Notes: generated from the sequence alone by a model not told the origin. A DNA stretch of 64,000 nucleotides from Undaria pinnatifida (GCA_012845835.1 JABAKD010000021.1:10030199-10094198), one strand, 5' to 3'; positions 12,561-26,469 are shown, counted from the first letter of the stretch. Made by a program: numbers and translations.

Positions 12561-15500
12561 TAGTTTTGTACGGCGTCTAACTAGGTTCTGTACAGCTGAG
12601 CCGCGCGAGGTCAGTCGGTGGAGATTGGGCGATTATGCAGTCGACCGAGCGATGACGCAAGCGACCGAACCGACGGCGCAAGCACGCGAACAAAGCGACC
12701 AACGGCGCAGTCAAATACCAAACCGCCCGATACACAACAGCACAATGACCTCAAACAACTGCTCACTGCTGCGTACGTACAATGGTTTCCTAGGTAACAA
12801 TTAAGGCCCTGAGTTGGACCCCCTCCCCCCCTCCTCATCCCGTCTTTTATCCAGCAGTTTTCGTAGTATTGTACCGATAGGTTTTAGAGTAGGCTCCCCT
12901 CTACTTCTTATCGTGGTTTACAATTTGGAATGGGCCCGTCCTTGACTTCGTCAAAAACGGGAGGGTGGGTTTGTGTTTCACGCGCCAAGGTGTGTCACTA
13001 GATCCAGTGCCCAATCTTCTTGCAGTTTATACGACCCGTGGGGAAATCTCTTCCCGCCTGCTAGCACGCAGGGTTCTGCGGCTGGAGATCGGTGTTCGAC
13101 AAACGAAAAAAGGATGAACGTAGAAAATCAAACACAAACAAGCCTCTTTGCCAACGGCCTGACGAGGCCACGCAGGGCTTCACGCTATACAACAGCGCGA
13201 CCAAAAGCCCGCCAAACCGAGCACTGCGCCATTTAATAATACGTACGTGGTGTGTGAGACTAGTGCTACGATGAAGTCGTATTATTAATGGCTGTTGTTG
13301 TTATTGATGGTGCTCTGGTGTATGGTGGCTGAGGGTTTGTTGAGTCAGAAGGCCGAAACAAATACCTATACTTATTTTCTTATTTTAGTTATACCCAAGC
13401 ACCGTTCGAGAGACCTGCATCTAACATCATAGATAGACAAGAACGCAGGGGGATGTGTTGGCTGGTGTAACGATGTAACGTATCGGTATCACATCTTGGT
13501 CACATCTGAAATATATGTGATTAATATGTCCAGGTTTTATCAGCCAGACCCCGATTGTGATTTTCTAGTTAGATGTACACCACCACTGCTGGCTGTCAGT
13601 CAGCGCCGACTGTTAACTCAGTGGCCATGGTGGGTGCATCTAACAAATTATATTTCGATGCCAGGTGACCTGGAGCATCTGGCATACCCCAAAATCTATG
13701 TCTAGAAAGTTGTGTGCTTCCTGTTCCATATGCTGCGCGTGCGCCGGTCTGTCATCACAAACATGCTCTGCTTTGGGAAACTCTCGTGACTCAATTAGTA
13801 ATATCGAATAAAAATCGGAGACATTCCCAAATAATATGAGACGCACCTCGGCATTACAAAACTTCCCTGCTCCGACCTGCGCCTGCCTCAACTTGCGCAA
13901 ACACTCGGAAGGCAGACATCGTGGTAAACAAACAACACTAAGAAACGCTACTCGTAGCCGCTTTTTCGTTGGTTAAATCAGCCTTTTTTTATGATATACT
14001 ACAGCACGTACGAGATTGTTTATATTTTATTATGCACGACAGCCGACAATTTTGAAGCGTTAGCGTCAATTATTGCAAAAAAAACACGACACAAGCCAAG
14101 ATGACTTAAAAGACCACTCACTGCAGAAAAAAAAACGTACATTCATGTACGACAACCCAAACCTTGAATCGTCGCGAAGTCTTCGTTTGTTTGGGTTTGT
14201 AAAAACCCCTTTTTGTTTGGGCCCATTTAAACCGATAAAACAAATACAACTTTTTCTGTTGTGGTATTATCAACCCCAACGTGAGCGCCCATCGGTACGG
14301 GTAGGACCATGCGACGCCCGTGTCGCACGGCGTTCATCCTTGCATTGGAATCCGGGCATCAACTTGTTGTGTCATTCGCCAATGAAGCGGTAGTCGACGC
14401 TGAAATCGTCGGTTTCTATCGTCTAATTTACCCGCTGAAAAGAAGAGGGTCAAGTCTGGGACCTGGCATCCGGTGGGCGCATCAATCAAAATATGTAGTC
14501 TATATTTATTGAATCATCATCCGTCAAACGAAGTTAACAAATAGAGGAGCTACAAGCGGGCCATTTTTTTCGCTGCGTATTCGAGACGTACGGCATATAT
14601 ATGTACCGGAAATACATATTTTGCTACGCACGATTCCAGGTATCTCAATTCACTGGTTATTTGCTGTGATGGATTTTTTTTTATGTGTGCGTTCGCTGTG
14701 GCGTTGCGGTGCATTGCATCGATCGTCGCGGCATGTATGAATGGGTTCAGCGTTCAGAGTACGTTACGTACGTACCGGTACATTCTGATGTCATCGCGGA
14801 TATGTGTTACTATCAGGTGGAGCCTTCTTCCACCTCTGTGTCACTATATTGCATGTGGCTTGTCCTGTGACCACGGACGTCATGAAGGTGACGAGTTAAT
14901 GCGATTTCAACAACTAGCTGTATACTCCGTATTATTATGGTGGAAACAAAAAAATTGCATGCTTTGTGGAACGGCATTAGACAGAGAGCAAAGGAGAAGA
15001 AGGGTGAGAATGAGGGCTAGATAGAGAGAGGGAAATGACGAAACAACATCCGCAGTAGGTGGTGGGTGGCTGCTGAAGGTGGATCGGGTTAACCAGCATG
15101 TGAACCAGTCGAGGTAATTCCTGCATGCCTGTTGAGGCGTGGGGGCTATTTCATTACTACATTGGTATGTGTTGTGGTGTTTGCCCTCCGATATCGATAA
15201 TCAATCGTGTTCCTCAATCAATCATGAAAAATACAGAAAACTCTCTATTTTTGTATGGATACATTAAATTCCATTAACTCTATACCCCCCCTCCATATAT
15301 CGTCACCCTTGACGGAAATCAACAGGTAGGTGATGCCTTGAATTAGTGTGGATTAATTAATGTTTACCACCCCCCCTCCATATATTAGCACCCTCCCTCA
15401 AAATATGGAAATCCATATCGTTTCCCTCGGACGATGTAAAAGTTGGTAAACGTACGTACAAACTACATGCATGTGTCGTCTCCTAAAACAAAAAAGCTAT

Positions 15501-16172
15501 TGAACTAATTCTGATTTGCGTATTCGCCACCCGTAAATAAATGGGCAGCGTGGGTCCGAAACATGACGAAGAATATCAGCCTAGATTGTTTGAACAACAT
15601 GCATGCATGGCTTAACCGATTATTTGGCCAGCTGGAAGGACGGGCATGTACGAGTTTGTAAGGAATCGTCCACCTCAAATATCGATCCCTCACGTCAAAC
15701 AATCTATGTGCTGTGCTCACAACAGCGTGCAATTCGTACACCACAACAGTGGCTTACGTAGTCACCGTAGTATGGACCCGCCATCAAGAAATATCACGTA
15801 CCAGGTAGTACGTATAATACGCACCAGGCACCTAATACGCACCTTCTCCGAGAAAATCGTTGAAATATTATTACAATGTGGTGTATGTTTGCCGCCCGAC
15901 AACGCGCAGCGTGTCAACCGCAAAATAACGACGAAGAAATAACCATAAAAAAAAAAGTTGACAAAAAGAACGATGTCCCACACCGATTGATGTGTCGCTG
16001 AAATACTGCTATGTTGACGCCCCAAACTTGAGCACAGATAGGCTACTATATGGGATTCAGTACAACGCTTGACGCTAACACCGTGATTTCTTGTTAAATT
16101 TTTCTGTGCGTCCCCAACTCAGTGAGCATCAGGTTCTTGCCTGGGGTTGATGTTGCTCACGACGGGTCCATC
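12561..16172. other. No gene recognised
   Basis: AT-richer sequence; a CCCCCCTCCATATAT motif occurs twice (15,284 and 15,367). No domain in any ORF. Confidence 0.4.
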
Positions 16173-16501
16173 ATTTTTCTTATTCTTCATCCAATTTATA
16201 TCCTCGCACTACTCTTGCCCTCCCTCCCAGTAGTAACTCAGATCCGGGGTCACATAGCAGGCCCTCTTCCCCCCTCCCCGCTACGATACGTGCCTTCGTT
16301 TTTTTCGCGAGAATGATTCAGCATTTTCTTCCCTCGTCGACTCGCGTTGAATTTTACTCACCCACGCTGCTGGGCTTCCTCAGTAGTTCATCCTTTTTGT
16401 TTTGCCCTAACAGAGTCAAAGTCTCACTACGGTGGGAATCGAACTCAAAGACCAACGCTAGTAGTATTCGAGGGTATCCACTAGACCACCGGGGCGACCG
16501 T
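16173..16501 (-). mobile_element. tRNA-headed SINE, family 1
   Basis: Minus-strand copy with the head at 16430-16501 (B box complement GGGAATCGAACTC at 16434-16446; A box complement ATCCACTAGACCACC). The body and T-rich tail lie to the left. Confidence 0.75.
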
Positions 16502-16659
16502 ATACTTTAGGGGCGCAATTGTAGTAGAAGCGCATACGTCGGACACGGTAAACATTTTAGTTTTCCGTATTTTGGGGATAGGGAGGCGTTTTTTTTTTAC
16601 AAGCCTTAACCCTGACCCTAGTCCTGGCTGCAGTGTAAGGAGCTGCGCGAGACCCGCGA

Positions 16660-18070
16660 AGCATGGTGATACTAGTGCAGCTGCACTCTATTCCGCGGCG
16701 CATGTTACAGTCCCACTCGTGTTCTTTTTTCGCTAAAGTAAGTTGGGCAGGATCTCTCCACGAAGCGTGTGCTGCGGCGGTATCTGAGTTGCGTCAGACA
16801 GTCCACAGGAGGAGGCAAGAACTACTATCAGTCGGGGTCAGCCGCCTGGTTGTTGCTTGGGCTAAACCTACGGAGATATGGTGAAAAGAAAGGTAGTGTT
16901 GGTAGTTCTTCAGCAGCTCCAGATGATGGCAACGTCGATCCCACCGACTATTTTGAGAAGCTCAGCTCACAACGGCACAGCTCGGGGGCGTATATTACGT
17001 TATCTTGCCGGATATTACGCTTTCACTTATTCTCCACATGTCTTCAAACTCCTTAGCTTGGAGTCCACCGCATTGTCCCAGGTTGCACCGCATTTGCTTG
17101 TGTGACGTATCTATCATATTAAGGACACAGGTATCTTACAGGCCGACACTAACTATACTGACAAGTCTCAATCGTGACGTACCACGTGGCACTTGGCCAT
17201 GCGCTCGTGCATATGAAATTCGAGGCTCAAAACCTGTCGGCGGAATCTCTGCAGAGGCGTGTGGCGCGGTTCTTGAGTTACGCCAGACAGCCGGAAGGAA
17301 GAGTCACACAAATAGCTTCACTCGTGACGTGGCCTCGTGACCCGCAGCCCCGCACTAGCGCTCACGTAAACCGAGACTCATGATCTATTGGCGGGATCTC
17401 TGTATGAGGCGTGTGGTGCGCGGAGGCTGGACTGTTTCAGGCTGTCCGCAGGAGGAGGTGAGCATTACTATCAGTCGGGGTCAGCCTACTGGCTGCTGCG
17501 TGGGTGAAACTTGCGGAGATGTCGTAAAATGGAAGGTAGTTCTTGTCGATCTTCAGCAGTTCCAGACGATGATGGCGTCGACCCTGACAGCTCTGTCGAG
17601 AAGCTCAGCTCACAGCGGACGCAGCAGCTCGGGCCGAACATAGTACACAGCCTTGTCAGATGTTACGTATAACTCCTTCACAGATTATCTAAACGCGTTG
17701 AAGCTCAACGGTTTAGGTTTTACTGCACCGTTCCAGGTTACGCCCCATGAGTTGCGTAACGTACCTACCAGAGGCATTAAAAACACAGGTACCCTACAGG
17801 CCCACAATACCGACGAGTCTTACTCGTGACGTACTCCATGACTCGTAACCTACAGCCCAATGTTAATTCTTATGTAAGTCGAGGCTCATAACCTTTTGGC
17901 GGCATCTCCATACGAGCCGTGTTGTGCACGGCCTCTAATTCATGTCGGACAACCGAGGTAAGAGCCATCAGCCAGGGTAAGTCGGCTGGTTGCTGCGTGA
18001 GGTTCGGTTTGTGGTCACCTGGGGGGGGGCTGAGCTGAGTGTTCATCCACGCTTCTAGGCCATACCGTAA
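16660..18070 (+). repeat. Rep-D tandem array, about 500-bp units
   Basis: The GGCGTGTGG-type start recurs at about 16757, 17250, 17400 and 17905; ACTATCAGTCGGGGTCAGCC lies at 16826 and 17465 with a weaker version at 17965; GAGAAGCTCAGCTCACA at about 16955 and 17600. Confidence 0.6.
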
Positions 18071-19514
18071 AACACGCAAGTGAACACACTCCTTCGGGCG
18101 ATTTTCTAATATGGATTTCTCGACAACGGGGACAACGCAACCACGAAGAGGCGCGTTTAAAAAATATCCCGACTAAACCTTTCTGAAACCACCGTTTGTT
18201 GTGTGTGCCTCCCTTTTTCTTGAGAAAAAACCGTCCAAGGGGCGTGTTATCGTGTTATCTTACGTGTTATTCGGTAACGTCTGGAGAGTTCATGACAATA
18301 ATGGCGCTCCGAGGGCCGTTGTGTTGATCAGTGGACTTGTCCAAGAGGACAGGATGAGAGGGAGGAGGACAGGAGTGAAAAAGGGTGCGAGGAGCACGCT
18401 GGTCCCAGCTCGCGCAAGAGAAACAAACCAAACCACGAATACTCTGGATCAACAAAAAGCAAAGCCCGGCGGCCCGTGACCCCCTTTCTTCCGTTTGGTA
18501 GGGCTATGAGCTGGCTGACTCTAAGTCTCCGACTAGATATTAGTCGGATAGGTATCACCTTTAGAACGTGTGTGCGGGTGTTGCTTTGTTGGAATTTACA
18601 TCACCACCCAACTAACAACTAGCCGTGAAGTTTGGCCAATTCACAGCCCTGCAGTCAGGGGTTTCCTCAATATTATGTTCTGAAGTCCTTATCTACGTGT
18701 ATGCGACATTTGATTGTGCCAGATATTTTACTAGATCGGTGAGTGACATGTCGCAATGCCTGAAACAACGCCGTACGTAGCAACTTGTGCTGCTGTGGCC
18801 TACTCGCTACAGTCGACTACGTTATCGATCAGCGACTCGGTAGGCTATCAGCTCCCGCAGAGCGCCCTATCGATCCGGGATCTCGCACCTCCAGGTCAAT
18901 ATTCACACTGATATCGGACTGGTAGATGTTCGGTCGCGGAGAAACTTTAGTTTTCGAGGAGAATCACAGACGGGCCGGAGACGTCCCGCCGGAGTTCTGG
19001 CACCTCTTCCTGGCCGTCCAGCCTCGCCGAGTCTTGGGCAAAGTGTCGGCTTGTTTGCTTGAGTAGGCCATGGAAGTGACTCCGTACCGCAGGGAGTTTG
19101 CGACATCGAGGGGAGGCCTCACCCGGAGGAGGTTAATCGGACGGTGAGGCGGTTTGGGGTTGCGGTGCACAGAAAAGAGGAGAGGCGTGGGGCCGAGGGC
19201 ACAAGCGCTACACGAGACGGGCAACCGGCTCGTTATCACTGTCCGCAAAACGGTGCTTGCTTTAGGAGGTGGCCAACTGCGTGCGAGCGCTCTCGCCTTT
19301 TGCGGCCAAGTGCTACACAGTGCAGGACACCTAATGAAAACGTAACTACTTACCCAGGCTACGTTTCTTATTTGGGAGAGGGTGCACTCTACGCCATCTT
19401 CAGTACAATGACTCCCGGCTTTCTTATACTCCTGTAAATAGCAACCTGCTTTTCATTGTGCCCGGTTCCTTGTGAGGTGTCCTGTACTGTAATGCGAGGC
19501 CGGTGGCATGCTCC
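18071..19514. other. No intact gene; may hold the upstream part of the decayed retroelement
   Basis: GC-rich from about 18,850 and adjacent to the reverse-transcriptase relic, but no domain can be read with confidence. Confidence 0.35.
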
Positions 19515-20356
19515 TGATGGGTTCTGGGGATACCCAGATGATCACCTGCACCAGCGGGATTCAGTATGGAGCTCCTCTAGGGCCTATGGTGTTTTGCCTA
19601 GCTTTTGCGGCCGGGGCCGAATCGTTACCGAGATGAGTCAAGCGGAGAAGGGGTAGAAGCCTTTGCTTATATGGGGGACATCTCTCTCGACTCTATGAGG
19701 GTTACGACCATCACGATCACACCTATTTCCCTCCCCCGGCTCGAGCTAGATGACATTGAAATCGCGACCAACTCCACCACGACTTTGGTGCTACCCTCGA
19801 AAGGGTGCGACCGGACGGCGGAAGATACTTCGCTCCTTTCAAGGGGTCCACGTCCGCACCACCAAAGAAGGAGGAGTGGCGGTGGTGGGCGTTCAGATCG
19901 GCACCGAGGAAAACGATGTTTAGCGAGCGGTAGTTGTAATGCGGGATGGAGGCGCGGGCTACCTTGCGCGCAGCCTCGTTGACACGCCGAGTAAGCAAGC
20001 GGCGTCTCTCATGGCCATCGGGCAGATGAAAATCCACCTTGAGCGGGTCCTGGGTACGGGTTTCTCCCTCGAAACAGCAGGCGGGCAGACAAGGAGGCGA
20101 ACCACGTTGGCGCATCTACCAATGGTCGAGTTATCGGGAACAGCGAAGGTGCACTCGTTCTTCCAGAAGGAGCGTCAGAAAGACCGACGGACGTTGCAAC
20201 CTCACCGCCAAGCCCAAGCGCCTCTTTATCACGGGGGCAGACGGCTTCGGATTTCCGTGGAGGGAAGAGAGGAGAATATCCGATGCTATTGGAAGCAGCT
20301 CGTAACGGAGGTTCTGACCGACTCTTGCCAGCCCCTTAGGAGACGGAGTGGGTAGG
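19515..20356 (+). pseudogene. Decayed non-LTR reverse transcriptase
   Basis: Spread over several frames. TSGIQYGAPLGPMVFCLAF (about 19540-19600) is reverse-transcriptase motif B. A frame change leads to GVEAFAYMGDISL (19650-19685), motif C, where the first catalytic Asp of Y-x-D-D is Gly. Then come LELDDIEIATNSTTTLVLPS and TAEDTSLL. After a further shift and a stop come MRDGGAGYLARSLVDTPSKQ and HSFFQKERQ. At least two frameshifts and a stop: inactive. Confidence 0.7.
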
Positions 20357-20984
20357 GGGCTTCCTGTACCGAGCATCATCGCCCACGCCAAGAGAAGTCC
20401 CGCAGGATATTTGGGACACATAGGGGGGGGGGGGGGGCAAAAGAAGCAATCGCTGGCATAATCTCTGAATCTTAGCTAGGCCGGGGTCTCGGTACAGAGA
20501 AGGGCGGCACCCGGAGGCCCCCACGGACCGACGTGCTGGTGGCGCACGACGCGGTCGCCCCTGACTCCGGGAGAGCCCACATAGCAATCGAGTCAGCGGG
20601 TCGTCACGCCGCGCTCATAGCCTCTCTGGACCAGCCACCAGAGATGGCACGTGCGCCGGGACCGAATTAACTGCCAAGGAGGTTGACAACTTGTGCTTTT
20701 GCCAAGAATCGCTACAGGAGTCTGCACGGGGCTCAAGCTACCGACTGCCTTTGCACAGAGCCATCGGACTTTCTCCGAGTCTCACCCTCATCGGAGATCG
20801 CGGCAACAGACGAAACGCATGATGAAAAATCGAAAATACGTGGCGGTGTGGGTTGCCCTGCTGCGATGCTGTGGACGTGGACACGCGACACGCTCAACAC
20901 CTGCTGCGAATTCGGAGCGAAGGGATGAACCAGCACCAGCCGCTTCTCCTTGTGATTTCCCGCACGCTCTAAATTTGCGGCTTT

Positions 20985-21065
20985 AGATATCCCTCGCGAA
21001 GTCGAAAGTGGCAATCCCTTCATCTAGATATCCCTCGTGAAGTCGAAAGTTGCAAGCCCTTCACG
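20985..21065 (+). repeat. Two 40-bp direct repeats
   Basis: GATATCCCTCGCGAAGTCGA and GATATCCCTCGTGAAGTCGA blocks followed by GCAA-CCCTTCA. Confidence 0.75.
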
Positions 21066-21479
21066 GGGGATGGAATCTGGGAACGGACGTCAGAGTCAGG
21101 AGTTGACGCCGGTCTTTGGGACGCGCCGAACCCGGAGTATATTCTGCGACATGTAACCCACGCAGGGCCACAATCGCGGGTACCCCTGCGAGGCAGTAGC
21201 TATTATACGATTAGGGTATGTTACAGGCACAGGCCACCCTTTGCAGGTGTCTCTACTATTGATAGGCAGGCCCTACGTTGGTCACTCACTTGCGTTATAA
21301 GCTCTTGTATTATTCCCACAAGCCACGGATAAAACTAAACGCTGAACGCGTTGCGAGTCCTAGGAGCAAATGCATCATCTCATTTTTCCTATACGCAAAG
21401 GTATATCAACCCTTTCATACCATTTCGGTATCCTAGATCTTACGCCTTGCTACGTAGGCTACCAGTGAAATAACATAAC

Positions 21480-21610
21480 ACTAGCCCACCCTGATGAGCC
21501 GTATATGTAGAAATATGGAAAAATCGGGGAAGCCCCGGTTCTACGGTTTAGAACATGTCTCGAAGATGCGGTCCTTCAAAACCCACTCCCGCACCCATAC
21601 CCTGCGAGGC
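21480..21610 (+). repeat. Rep-G, copy 1
   Basis: CTAGCCCACCCTGATGAGCC, ATATGTAGAAATATGG, a CGGGG/CCCCG stem, then CTCGAAGATGCGGTCCTTC and AAAACCCACTCCCGCACC. Second copy at 27,590. Confidence 0.6.
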
Positions 21611-21719
21611 TATGAAGCCTCAGGACAAACACTAAAGCAGAAAACTACAAACGGAGAACGGAAGACGGGAAACGGACTACAGAAAACCCCAGCGAATGGC
21701 GAGATCGACTGACCAGGAC

Positions 21720-23160
21720 GAATCATCGACCTCTCTCTAAGGCGCGCAAACGCCAACGCTGTCCTCTTGTCCGGGATAAGCAAGTGTCTTTTGACGTCTG
21801 GATTCGTGAACGTGTTGTTGGTTGTTGCGGTGGAAAACTTTGGGTGTAGCAGGGTGGAAGGCAGCAAGGATGGAGAGGGAAAGGGATGGAGGGTCACTTT
21901 TGTTAGAAATAATAGGAATCTGCAAGGAGAGCACCTTGCCGATAGTCCCAGCTCCTACGCAGGTAGGGTTTCCAATAGGGTGTCTTGCTTTGCACGTCAA
22001 TTTAGGGGTCGCCAGGAGAAACTTAGCGGGAAAAAAAGCGAGGGGGTTGAAAGACCAGCGCACCCTTGGGGTTGGGATGGGGTCATTATGCAGCTTATGA
22101 AGACAATGCGTAAAAGGTAGATTGATACCAGGTATGCCTCAAAATGCGGTTAGACTCGTAGAAATATTTCAGTCCGTAGACACGTATAGAGAACAAGCCA
22201 ACGGAAATCGTGCAAGTCAAGTGACGCAAAGCAGCAGTGCTTCTTTGTGATTTCCATTTAATTGGAGCTTCTTCTTCTCATTGAAGTCTTGGCAATTGAA
22301 ATCGCTTCAGTTCATCAACTAAAAGCCCGCATTGGGGACGCTATTCGGGTACTCCCTGGGCAATCTCAAATTACCCGGGCGAAGCCGGCGGGAAAGTTTA
22401 TGTGAAACCGCCTTTTGATATTGCTTGGACGTATTTGTGCGTGTGGCGCCATTTGAAACAGCTATATACGAGTACGATATGTAACTCGTGATGTTGGTTG
22501 TATCACCACAATAACTCTTCTAAATTGTTGTCCAATTCGACATGTTGTTTTGCCGTTAGGTCCCTTGATTGAATTCCCTGGATTTGTGTTCCCGGCAGTA
22601 GCTCGTAAAACATACCGGTACGGCATACCTGTTGCAATCGTCGACAGCGGGGCGAAATTTACAAGAAGCCCAATTTTACCCGTGTCGCATACATGCGTGC
22701 ACAACAAGGAGCGCCTGGTATAATCACTACGATCATGATCACCCCATCATCACGTTATAATCACCGCGCTTTTTGTTTTTCTGAATCTCTGCTTCCTCCG
22801 ACGTTGAAAGTACGAGAGCGCGAGTTGGCACAAATCGTTGAAGGTCGTCGAGCACTAGGAAAGCTATTACTCAGTGTTTATTTGTTGGTGCGGTGTGGGC
22901 GAAAAAAATGAAATCTCAAGTAGTAATAAGTGTCTTATATTTTCATCAATTCTTACAGTTTCTTCCGTTATTCCACCGAGGACTTGAAGCGCAGAGAGAG
23001 GTGAATATATCCTCTATGCGAGCGCCGGTATATGTCCCGGACGGACATACCGATGTCACGGCGGCAACCGGCATTAATCCACCTACTGCCACTACTGATG
23101 ATAGTTCCCGTGTTTGCCAAGCGATTTCACAGGCACTATTATTTTATAAACTTATTCCAA
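21720..23160. other. No gene recognised
   Basis: No repeat or domain identified. Confidence 0.4.
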
Positions 23161-23164
23161 CGAC

Positions 23165-23235
23165 GGCAGCTGTGAGTTCGACGGAGCTAGGGTCGATACT
23201 CATCTTTGCAAGCTGCGTGGTTGGTACTTGCAGTA
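23165..23235 (+). repeat. Rep-A terminal fragment
   Basis: GTGAGTTCGACGGAGCTAGG followed by TACTCATCTTTGCAAGCTGC; no Rep-A body attached. Confidence 0.6.
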
Positions 23236-23279
23236 TTTGTTCTTAATACTATTATTTCATTTGTCATCTGACAATGTAG

Positions 23280-23455
23280 CGCGAGTGTCAAAAACCAGAA
23301 ACATGATGAAATAACACAACATCCAGATGAAAGTAAGCGTCACACGATGTTTCCAACAACCAAAAACCACGAATACTAGATGTACCTCCCTGTTCTCCTG
23401 GCCTTGCTCCCTTCAGCCGCAAGGGCCAAGTCCTCCCCCCTACTTCCGAAGAAGC
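23280..23455 (+). repeat. Rep-F related segment
   Basis: AACCAGAAACATGATGAAAT, CATCCAGATGAAAG and TGTTCTCCTGGCC match 33,490-33,950. Confidence 0.6.
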
Positions 23456-23555
23456 ATCGAACGACAACCCGCTGTCCACATAAAATTAATACATAAATAT
23501 ATTTTTGTTGTGCCTGGAAGCGGACACAGCCGGCAACACTCAATAGGCGCTATAC

Positions 23556-24065
<510 letters not shown>

Positions 24066-24977
24066 AGGAAGCTGAATATATAGTCTAATGCGTTACCTTC
24101 GCCCTACCATCCCGCATTGGCGCCCTTGCCGCTTCAGCTATGGACTGCACGTATTGATACCAATTTGTGTGCGGCCGAAGCTGTTATGACGTTGGACCCA
24201 TGTGTCGAGAGGTGTGTCCCTTTATAGCACCCCTAGATTTTCATTACTTGTTTCTACTGCGTTATTTTTTGTGTATGTACGTCGTCTCTGACCTGGCCCT
24301 CGGCTTGCACCTGGTTATTGGAATCACTTGGGAGCTTTCGAGTTGTGTATACGCCAGCAAGATTCGCCCATGACCGATATTGGAGCTTTTCTGGTGTTTG
24401 TATGCACGGCTGTTTTCTTGTTGTCAACCTTCTCACACTTGCGTGTCGGTATTCGCACTTTACGCCCTCTTCTCTTCCTCTGTCGTACGTATCTCTCGCA
24501 ACAGCTGTCGGATCGAAGGACGTCGCCGGCGATTTTCACCGCGAGGAGGGTGGCCTTTGAAGCAGCGTGAAACAGTAGTGCATACTGAGGGAGGGGGGGG
24601 GGCGCTTGGGTAGTTGCTTTGTTGTCCTGTCGGTGCACGTTATGGTTGTGGCACGGCGCCTATTATTACGCGTATGACCAGAGGTTTTCGCGTCGACCAT
24701 GACGCGCGGTAGTACTCTGTGTCGGTGTGCCATTCACAGCGAATATAAGCTGTGAATACCGTGCTTGTCGAGTTTCTTCCACCAGGTGCTGGCGGTTTTG
24801 GCAGAATGTTCACAGCCGAAATTCTAGAGTCCCCACACACGGCGATTCTCCGGGGTAGGACTTGATATTTGTGCAGAGGCGGGACAGTGTTTATTGGGTT
24901 CGTAACTATTTGTTCAACAGTATGGCCGTCGACGGTCGTGCATATTTTATAGACGTTACTTTTTGGGTGGTCTGTTT
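24066..24977. other. No gene recognised
   Basis: Several overlapping short ORFs, none with a recognisable domain. Confidence 0.4.
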
Positions 24978-25160
24978 TTTTTTTTTCATCCCATTTACTA
25001 TCCTCGCACTACTCTCGCTCTCCCCCCCAGTAGTAACTCAGATCCAGCGTCAAAGAGCGGGCCCTTTCCTCCCCCCTCCCCACTATACGGTACGTGCCTT
25101 CATTTTTATCGCGAAAATAATTCAGCATTATCTTCCTTCGTCGACTCCCGTAGAATTGTT
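24978..25160 (-). mobile_element. SINE family 1, head-truncated
   Basis: T-run, AGTAGTAACTCAGATCCAGC, TCGCGAAAATAATTCAGC and CGTCGACTCCCGTAGAATTG; truncated before the tRNA head. Confidence 0.65.
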
Positions 25161-25564
25161 TTAGATTAAATTATACGCAGTCAGGCACAAAAACAAGTCG
25201 TTAACGGTTTGGTGGCGATGATGCGGGATGCATTTGGAGTATATTGCATTGATTGAACAGTATAGATTGATCTCGTCGCTTCGAAAAAATGTCGTGTCCG
25301 TAATTATGTAGATAGATGTCTTTTTTTTTCGTCGTCGCAAGTCCCCGTGTTATTTAATAACGGTAACTTTTACAAATACATGTCCCATGATTTTCAGTAT
25401 CATGAGTCAAACAATAATGATTCACCATGCAGTGAACTGTCGTAGATGGGTGGAAAATATTAGTTTACTGTGAAGAACACGCGTAGTGATATGTCAGGAG
25501 GTAATATATGATACAAATCACTGCTGCCAACCGTTGGTAATGAGCTCAGCGGCATACCTTAACA

Positions 25565-25990
25565 GAGGGTCCGGTGCCGAGCATCCTGTTGTACGAGGTT
25601 CGCTGTCGCAACCTTGTACAGGGCCCGCTGGATTCACCCTGCTCAGGGCCACATTGATTGTGACACCCTAGTTGGTGGTACACCCTGCCAGGGTCATACA
25701 AATCCTTGACTTTAACAAGTGTCCGGTGGCGAGCACCCTGTAGGAGGTTCGATGATGACACCCTGTACAGGGTCCCCTTGATTGTGGCACCCTGGTTGGT
25801 GGTACACCCTGCCAGGGTCATACAAATCCTTGACCTTAATAGGGTCCGGTGGCAGCACCCTGTAGGAGGTTCGCTGATGACACCCTGCACAGGGTGCTCT
25901 TGATTGGGACACCCTGGTTGGTCGTATGCCCTGCCAGGGTCATACAAATCCTACACTTTACCAGGGTCCGGTACGGAGGACCCTGTGGCT
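25565..25990 (+). repeat. Minisatellite, about 122-bp unit
   Basis: Units begin at GGTCCGGTG-type sites near 25568, 25720, 25845 and 25966. Each has ACCCTGCCAGGGTCATACAA and a CCCTGTACAGGG-like palindrome. Confidence 0.85.
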
Positions 25991-26334
25991 GGAGCCGAAT
26001 GTCCAACTTTGTATGTAAAATATGATCTTCATTTTTTTTGGCTCGCTGCTCTCCGGCGGCCGAGCGTTTCTCCTCGCACTTTCGGCCGGGGGGCAAGCTA
26101 GCCTGCCATGGGTACATTATGAAGCATGTCTGGATCTCGGCCGAGCTCCGTGGCGGCGCTCGGCGCATTAAACGTCGCTTAGCTGGCTCTGTTTGGCAAG
26201 GGATTGCGTTCCGCCTCCCTGAGACGAGCAGGTCACTTGGAACACCCCAAACTATTTTTCAAATTTTGATATTTCGATAAAATTTTACGATTTTTTGTTC
26301 TCTGTTGTTTTGTTCGTAAAAAAATGGCCCGCTA

Positions 26335-26460
26335 CTCAACTAACCTCAGCACAGCAGCAGCACAGCAGCAGTAGCAGCAGCAGCCGCCCGGACTAAATTA
26401 ACCTCAGCAGCAGCACAACAGCAGTGGTAGTGGCAGCATACAGCAGTATAGTAGCAGCGG
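26335..26460 (+). repeat. CAG-rich tract
   Basis: Scattered CAG and CAGCAG units with an internal repeat of TTAACCTCAGCA(G). Confidence 0.7.
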
Positions 26461-26469
26461 TACACATGT

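Noticed and set aside
14683-15024. 113-codon ORF as a gene
   Set aside because: No domain, no compositional support, and random ORFs of this size are common here.
21490-21560. Hammerhead ribozyme suggested by CTGATGAG...GAAA
   Set aside because: The base before GAAA is A, not the C needed to pair with the G after CTGATGA, and no proper stem II or cleavage-site stem can be formed in either copy.
25565-25990. CRISPR-like array
   Set aside because: Units are 122 bp and wholly repeated with no unique spacers; the sequence is eukaryotic.
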